A stretch of DNA of 64,000 nucleotides from Nilaparvata lugens. Lineage: Eukaryota > Arthropoda > Insecta > Hemiptera > Delphacidae. This document shows, in pieces, positions 58,326 through 64,000 of this stretch (positions are counted from its first letter, which is position 1; every line of letters starts with the position of its first letter). Both the position numbers and the translations under genes were made by a program. Under the pieces are notes generated by a model. That model was not told the DNA's origin, ran no database searches, and worked only from the letters and a program-made list of their open reading frames with translations. The DNA is taken from positions 51,908,619 to 51,972,618 of the forward strand of contig NC_052510.1 of the NCBI RefSeq assembly GCF_014356525.2, in the 5' to 3' direction.

Positions 58326-59478
58326 GACAAGTCGTCTCTTCCTATCCTATTTTTTGCAAATAGATAATATAAATTGTTCATGGAATAAAAAATGCTTTGG
58401 AGTCTAATTCATATTACCTTTCTCTCTGCTCTGAACTCTAAATAGAACAATATATAATAATAGCAGTATTGCTTTATAATAATTATATCCTTAGTTATGT
58501 ATGACAGTACACAAAAATGTGTGTCGGGAACACACGTAGTAATTCACAATCCAGGCGAAAAAGATTCATACCTTCGATATTAACAGTTATCATCATCCAT
58601 TTTGTAACCCAATTACAGACAAATCTGTTTTCAATATAGGAGAGTCATAGAATAATTAATCTATAAATTTACCACAGCGACTTTCAACAGTCTTACATTT
58701 ATTGAATAATTTTTTTTCAAAGAAATCAGCTATAAGCTAATTTTGTCGAAAATTTATAATTACTATAAAATTAAAAGGTCTAGTATTACCGTTTCCACAT
58801 ACTATCCTATTCTACTGATTATTTTGTTGTATTGGGACTGTACTGTCATCACAGTAAATTGCAAAAAAATTTCAGAAATCTATCCTATTTATTTATTTTA
58901 TTCTCTTCTATTCCAATCAGTTGAAACAAAAATTTTCATTTAAAGTGATGAACTATAATTAAATACAATACTATTCGTTGCATACTGAGACCATGAAGAA
59001 GATTCGTGTAGCAAAGGGATAAGTGATGAACATTGAGTTTGAAGGATCTCATGTTACCTGATATCCTTGACGCTAGGAGGATGAGACGCTGTTATTGGGT
59101 GGAATAGCATATCACTTGGGGAGTAATTATACCTCTATGCACTGTTGAATTAGTGTCCAGGGCATTGTTAATACCCACTATAAGCCAGCTTCCAGTACAA
59201 CCTCTCGTCTGTTATGAGATCATTAATAATTAATAGAGAGAACATGAATGTTATAACAACTGACAAACTACTCATGTATTGTAAGGAATCAACTGTTCTC
59301 GAATTCAGGAAACATGAAATTATGAAGATATCAATCAGAGTAGCATAGAAAACTATACATTCTTTAGCTATTCCAGACTCCCATTACAGGAATTTTGCAT
59401 CATTCCGAGTAACGAAAAAGCTTTTGTAGAAGATAGAGGAAATCACGTGTTGAAAAAGTAGACCAAGATAGTAAGATA

Positions 59479-59708
59479 ACTTCTTATACAAACAAATAGA
59501 TAAACAAACTTTCCAGCATTTTTTCAACAATATTCAATTATTTCAAATTACATGTATTTGTTATGAAATTACAAGTATATTGATACGATATTATCAATAT
59601 AATTTCCAAAACCTTTCATAACAAGTTCTTGTCATTTTATATACGGTAATTGAATATTGTTGAAAAAATGCTGGAAAGTTTGTTTATTTTTTTGATTGTG
59701 TAAGAAGT
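59479..59708. mobile_element. 230-bp near-perfect hairpin (foldback MITE or hairpin-RNA locus)
   Basis: The left arm (ACTTCTTATACAAACAAA … AAACTTTCCAGCATTTTTTC … CAATATTCAATTA) and right arm (TAATTGAATATTG … GAAAAAATGCTGGAAAGTTT … GTAAGAAGT) are reverse complements over about 65 bp, including some 40 bp without mismatch. The interior continues to pair (TTGTTATGAAA / TTTCATAACAA) down to a central TATTGATACGATATTATCAATA palindrome-like core. There is no coding potential. Confidence 0.85.
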
Positions 59709-59721
59709 AGACCTAGATTCT

Positions 59722-59924
59722 AAACATATCGGTTTAGGAATCCATGGATTCTTCTTCCAACATGATGTAATAACTTTTGATTTCATTATAGCTTATTCTA
59801 AACATATATTCTAACATATATACAACATATATTCTAACAATATTCTAAACATATCGGTTTAGGAATCCATGGATTCTTCTTCCAACATGATGTGATAACT
59901 TTTGATTTAATTATAGCTTGTTCG
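59722..59924 (+). repeat. Direct duplication of an approximately 80-bp unit
   Basis: AAACATATCGGTTTAGGAAT … ACATGATGTAATAACTTTTG occurs at about 59722-59803 and again at about 59845-59924 (with GTGATAAC). The two are separated by ACATATATTCTAAC repeats. Confidence 0.85.
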
Positions 59925-60652
59925 GAGCCGGAATTACTAACTTTCCGCCCCGACTAGCTAGAGTTAATCTCCGAAATTCATATTAGATTGGAAAACTATA
60001 GCAGCTTAAGAAATATTGTAATTTTTCAAAGATTATACTAGTTTGATTACACTTTTATTTGAGAATTGGAGAAAATAATAATTGAAACGAGAAAGGCAGA
60101 ACTCATGACACCAAAAATATGGAAGTGGCTTTGCTAACGGGTAAGCCATGCCCCAAATTCAACGAGCAGTCTCATTGGACAAAGATTTGCATGTAACGTT
60201 GTCGAGCTGCTTGCTTCCTATTGGTAGTGAACTGTGAAGGTCAAATGACGATTGATCAACCCATTGGCCAATCAGACAGCTCCTTTGTTTTGGAGGTGTG
60301 GACTACTAATTCAGCCACTCCGCCCGCATTAATTTCATGTTATTGATATGCTGAGTGGAGTATTCAACGATTTAGAATGCAATGAAAGGGCTATTATTTA
60401 TTTATGTATTCTAGGAGAGACTGGAAAGTATAAACCCAATACACACAGATCACACTTGAATGACTTGGCTAAGAGTTAAGAAATTTAATATTCACCAGTT
60501 TATCATTAATTTTCCTGAAGCATTTTTTCAGATTTCCATTCAAATAGCTCTCACTATCAAAATTCAATAGAATATTGATTCTTGATCATTTTGTCTTCAA
60601 AATAATTAGAAGTACTGACAGTTTTCTTTTGAAACAAGAAAATGGCAGACAA

Positions 60653-61106
60653 TTTATTTAAAGTTCAAATACAAAGATAAAAAATATACATTAGTATAAC
60701 TCACTATAGTTTAATCTCTACATTCGTTTCCAACTTAGTTTGTTCACATCACAGTTAGCATGTTATGAACAGTTGGATCACAGTTGGTTACAAGCTGGAA
60801 ACAACTTTAGAATTACATGAATCACGTCACTTTCAATAATGTGTTTGTACGATAGAGGTTCTCATTTATTGGTTCTCAACTCTATAATCATGTGCATCAT
60901 AACTTTGCACATCATGGATTATAAAGAGTTCATGAATGATAATAAAATTGTCACTCAAGTCATTAATTTCTTCAATCATTATTTAATGCATCAGAATATG
61001 AAATGAATTGAAAATGTGACAAGGAAGGAATCAAATCGGTTTTGAAGAGTCATTCAAGAAAATCTGCGATTTTGATAGCGTGAAACATCAATTCATTATT
61101 ATCACA
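60653..61106 (-). other. Probable 3' UTR of the TRPA gene
   Basis: Downstream of the stop on the minus strand, AATAAA polyadenylation signals read on that strand at 60865-60870 and 60653-60658. Which one is used cannot be told from sequence. Confidence 0.45.
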
Positions 61107-61820
61107 TCAATGAGCCAATGACTGATCCTTCATTGACTGCAATTCATCTTTCAATTTAGCAATTTCTTCAAGAATACATTGTAATTTGGATTCGGATACG
61201 TTTGATTTACAGTGTTCGCAGATGGAATCAACCGGCTTTTCAGTTCTAAGATCATTTTTACATGATACATTCATGGATGTTTCTGGACATGAGTTGTAGT
61301 TGTAGTTGTTTTTGTAAAGCTCATCAACTTTATTAATCATTGATTGATGAAGACTTAGAGGAAGAATGCTTCTGCTGTTTCTCAGCGGTCTAATTTTGAA
61401 TGTGAAATACGAAGGAGCCGCACGCATACTTTTGAGGCTCCTTCCTGCTCTTTTGGGCATTATTTTCAGAAACACATCATTGTAAACTAACTCTTCGAGC
61501 AAATCTAAAAAGTCAATATGCTTAATTATTCTACTAACTCTTCCTTGATCCTCAAGTAATGCTATATCACTAACAGCTATGCCCACCATGAGGTTCATCA
61601 TAACAATAGACACTAGTATGAGGAAAACCAGGAATATAGTTCTCGCTAAATAGTCCTGTCCTTCTCTCGCACTGAACAAGTCACCGTAGTCGTACTCAGT
61701 CATCATCACCATGACCTTCAAAAATGAGAGCCAAAATGACACGAACGGCTCTGAGGATTGAAATAATACCATGAAAGCAAAGCTGAAGCCAACTATAAGG
61801 CAGGAGAAGGTGACCAGCAC
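61107..61820 (-). CDS. TRPA-subfamily cation channel, terminal coding exon
   Basis: This 237-codon open frame runs from a splice acceptor (minus strand CTATTTTTAG directly before GTGCTGGTCA) to a TGA stop, so the first residue is an internal Val and not a start. Residues 1-21 are the S5 helix, 24-50 the re-entrant pore region (LKVMVMMTEYDYGDLF, with acidic Glu42 and Asp44) and 58-85 the S6 helix (FLILVSIVMMNLMVGIAVSD), followed by the amphipathic TRP-like helix. The S6 N-L-M-V-G-hydrophobic-A-V-S-D-I signature is that of arthropod TRPA channels (TRPA1, painless, pyrexia, water witch); the AVSDI form leans towards the pyrexia-like group, but I do not assign it. Such channels are plasma-membrane cation channels in heat and chemical sensing. 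The tail has CEHC (201-204) and a C-terminal coiled coil (211-233). Ankyrin repeats and S1-S4 must lie in upstream exons beyond 64000. Confidence 0.9.
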   Translation of the reverse strand: MLVTFSCLIVGFSFAFMVLFQSSEPFVSFWLSFLKVMVMMTEYDYGDLFSAREGQDYLARTIFLVFLILVSIVMMNLMVGIAVSDIALLEDQGRVSRIIKHIDFLDLLEELVYNDVFLKIMPKRAGRSLKSMRAAPSYFTFKIRPLRNSRSILPLSLHQSMINKVDELYKNNYNYNSCPETSMNVSCKNDLRTEKPVDSICEHCKSNVSESKLQCILEEIAKLKDELQSMKDQSLAH

Positions 61821-61925
61821 CTAAAAATAGAAGAATGAACGTTAATAATTTTTCATATTTAAAATTCAACTGAGTAGGCTACAGCTAGTACAATAATTAG
61901 CTAGTTCATGAGAACACCTCCAATG

Positions 61926-62303
61926 CTATAGTGAGGTTCACGCCATAATGACAGTGTTTGATTATTCTATTGCTATCCTTGTCTATCGTTCAACAGAGCG
62001 GATAGCGCTATCACTCTTTCTCGCTTCGCTCTGTTGCCAGATCGGTTTTTAACAATGTAGAAATATAATTTATTAACAAAATATATTATCTTGATTATGA
62101 AAATTCATTATAAAATTATTGAAAAATATAATCTCTTGCTTATTAAAATATAATTGATTATTTTAAACGAGAATGAACAGTTAATATTACATCAATAGAC
62201 CTGTATCAGCTACCGTCTATAGAAGGCATTGACAAGACAGAGGTTTGGCAACGTTTTTCCACTATCTTTCTCCACTGCCATTATAACGTGGACATCACTA
62301 TAG
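61926..62303 (-). mobile_element. MITE, second copy, inverted relative to the first
   Basis: This 378-bp copy is colinear with the reverse complement of 1311-1684, including the GATAGCGCTATC block and both CTATAG ends. It lies about 105 bp upstream of the splice acceptor of the TRPA terminal exon. Confidence 0.8.
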
Positions 62304-62895
62304 ATATGATTTTTTCCAAGATTCTGAAGAAAAATAAAAATTTTCAACAATAATGAAAAACTTCAAGTCCGCTGTTATTTCAAGGCTAGTTGAAAGCTGT
62401 TGAAGCCAAGTTGAAAGCTAGATGCAAAAAAAACGTCTTTGTCCCACTTTAAAAGTACTACTACAAAGGTAGTCTACTAAAAATAGACTCTGTATTTCAA
62501 CTAGCTTTTCCTCAATAATTCATCAGCTATTTCTGTCAAGGAAAATATTAAACAGCTTATCAACTATTTTAAATAGAATTTTCAATGTCTTGAATTGAGA
62601 CATTCTTGCCTGTTTTAAAACAACAGCTCTAGCTACAAATTATTGTTTCTCTACAGGAGGTATTACAAAAATGTTATCTCCATTGAATCAGGTGTCACTA
62701 GCACTCTAGTGATATTCACTTGAAACTGTCAGTAGGCCTACTCCTCATGAATAGCATCTATACTAACTCTCCAGATGCAGATGCAATCAATGCTAACTGA
62801 TTGAGGTGCATCACACTATAGCAACCAGCATAGAAGTAGTGAATGAGGAAGAATAGCACAACATAATATTATCAAGTTCATTTATTTTTTTAAGC

Positions 62896-63246
<351 letters not shown>

Positions 63247-63247
<1 letters not shown>

Positions 63248-64000
63248 CAATGCAAATAGCATACAAGTAGTGCATGAGGAAGAAGTAGCATAACATAATT
63301 AAGTTTAATGAAATACTCGTATTGTGGACACATCAGTTTATCCTGCGGCATTAATAAATTAAATAATGAAGTGCGATGCTTTGAGGGAATTGCAGAAGAG
63401 TAGCGAACAACATTCGAAGATTAGGGTTTAAAGCCTTCAGCCCCCTGAAATATTATTGTAACAGCTATTACAGTATTAAACTCCTCGTATATGGAATACT
63501 CACATTAAAGTACCATCTTGAATGAAAAAGACTAAGAAATTGTCAAAAAACCACTGATTTGACTTTTTGACAATTTCTTAGTCTTTTTCATTCAATATGA
63601 ATAATCACCACAATATCAACTTCTCAACTACACAAAAAGTACCATCTGTACTCAACGTTAGTAGACGTCTATCTGTCTTCTAACTTTGATCTGTACTGAC
63701 TTCTTCAACATGGCTTATTCTAATTATCATGATTAGTTTATGATTAGAGATATGATTTGTGTCATTTTTGCTACTAGACTGAAGGTTTTGACAAAATTTT
63801 TCGAAATAACTTTGATGACATAAGAGAGTTTTTACGTTTTATTGCAATTAACTTTCCAATTAGTGGTTCGGAGCCCACGCAGAATTCCGTTGCTCACACA
63901 TCACGAGTATCACATATCACACAACATATCACATGACCCATTATGATGTCTCTACCAATAAAAAATATGAACACAATTCAGGATACTCGAATGTTGAAAT
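63247..64000. other. Intronic DNA with a 76-bp palindrome and foldback-family flank
   Basis: At 63519-63594 two 31-bp arms (TGAATGAAAAAGACTAAGAA … and its exact reverse complement) enclose a 14-bp centre. Bases 63589-63650 are the reverse complement of 39292-39346, so this is a shortened member of the 39.3-kb foldback family. No exon is supported. Confidence 0.7.

Larger units (their letters stand above)
52521..59478. other. Intergenic or intronic DNA with minor features
   Basis: A fragment of the foldback family lies at 52905-52996. A 67-codon minus-strand ORF at 53382-53585 has balanced amino-acid composition but no domain I know. A perfect 22-bp palindrome centred on TTGATCAA lies at 57922-57945. 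GC-rich hairpins at 58232-58310 are listed separately. No gene is supported. Confidence 0.45.

Overview
The window reads as AT-rich nuclear DNA of an arthropod, most likely an insect. Two genes or gene-like units point this way: the terminal exon of an insect-type TRPA cation channel and a Ty3/Gypsy LTR retrotransposon of the long-LTR kind known from insects. Several interspersed repeats look to me like those common in planthopper (hemipteran) genomes, but that species-level guess rests on memory and is only an inference. No bacterial operon, CRISPR array or rRNA is visible. Gene density is very low. The only host protein-coding exon I can support is the TRPA terminal exon at 61107-61820 (minus strand). 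Nearly everything else is intergenic or intronic DNA packed with repeats.

Layout. 1-2580: nested interspersed repeats (the end of a 1.04-kb element, a MITE with terminal inverted repeats, a tRNA-derived SINE, a non-LTR-like tail). 2580-14700: mostly unremarkable AT-rich DNA with a minisatellite, a TG microsatellite, a small foldback element at 12.07 kb and a possible NRF1-type promoter site at 14.15 kb. 14.7-18.7 kb: CTT/TTC microsatellites and a 100-N assembly gap, with about 0.7-1 kb of the same sequence on both sides of the gap. 20.9-32.5 kb: a tandem array of roughly 494-bp units built from a foldback element. A Gypsy LTR element (21085-30620) has inserted into one unit, with a 4-bp ATAT target duplication.

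The LTR element has about 2-kb LTRs that differ only by single-base indels, so it is young. Its interior encodes an N-terminal coiled-coil Gag part, a capsid-like part, a basic Asn-rich tail, an aspartic protease and an integrase. The reverse transcriptase and RNase H are missing apart from a short RNase H-terminal scar. This is the most notable object in the window: a protease-plus-integrase LTR element without a polymerase. Gag and protease are separated by an in-frame UGA followed by CUA, a known readthrough context.

32.5-46.8 kb: an AAT microsatellite, a 246-bp foldback, a 1.04-kb TG-containing repeat, and a 2.7-kb tandem segmental duplication (41375-44100 and 44101-46826) that carries a good RFX X-box in each copy. 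46.8-60.8 kb: intergenic DNA with local duplications, a composite element with 20-bp perfect inverted repeats (51.3-52.5 kb), GC-rich hairpins (58.2 kb) and a 230-bp near-perfect hairpin (59479-59708). 60.8-64 kb: TRPA 3' UTR, terminal exon and upstream intron, which holds a second MITE copy, a TTTA tetranucleotide tract and a 76-bp palindrome.
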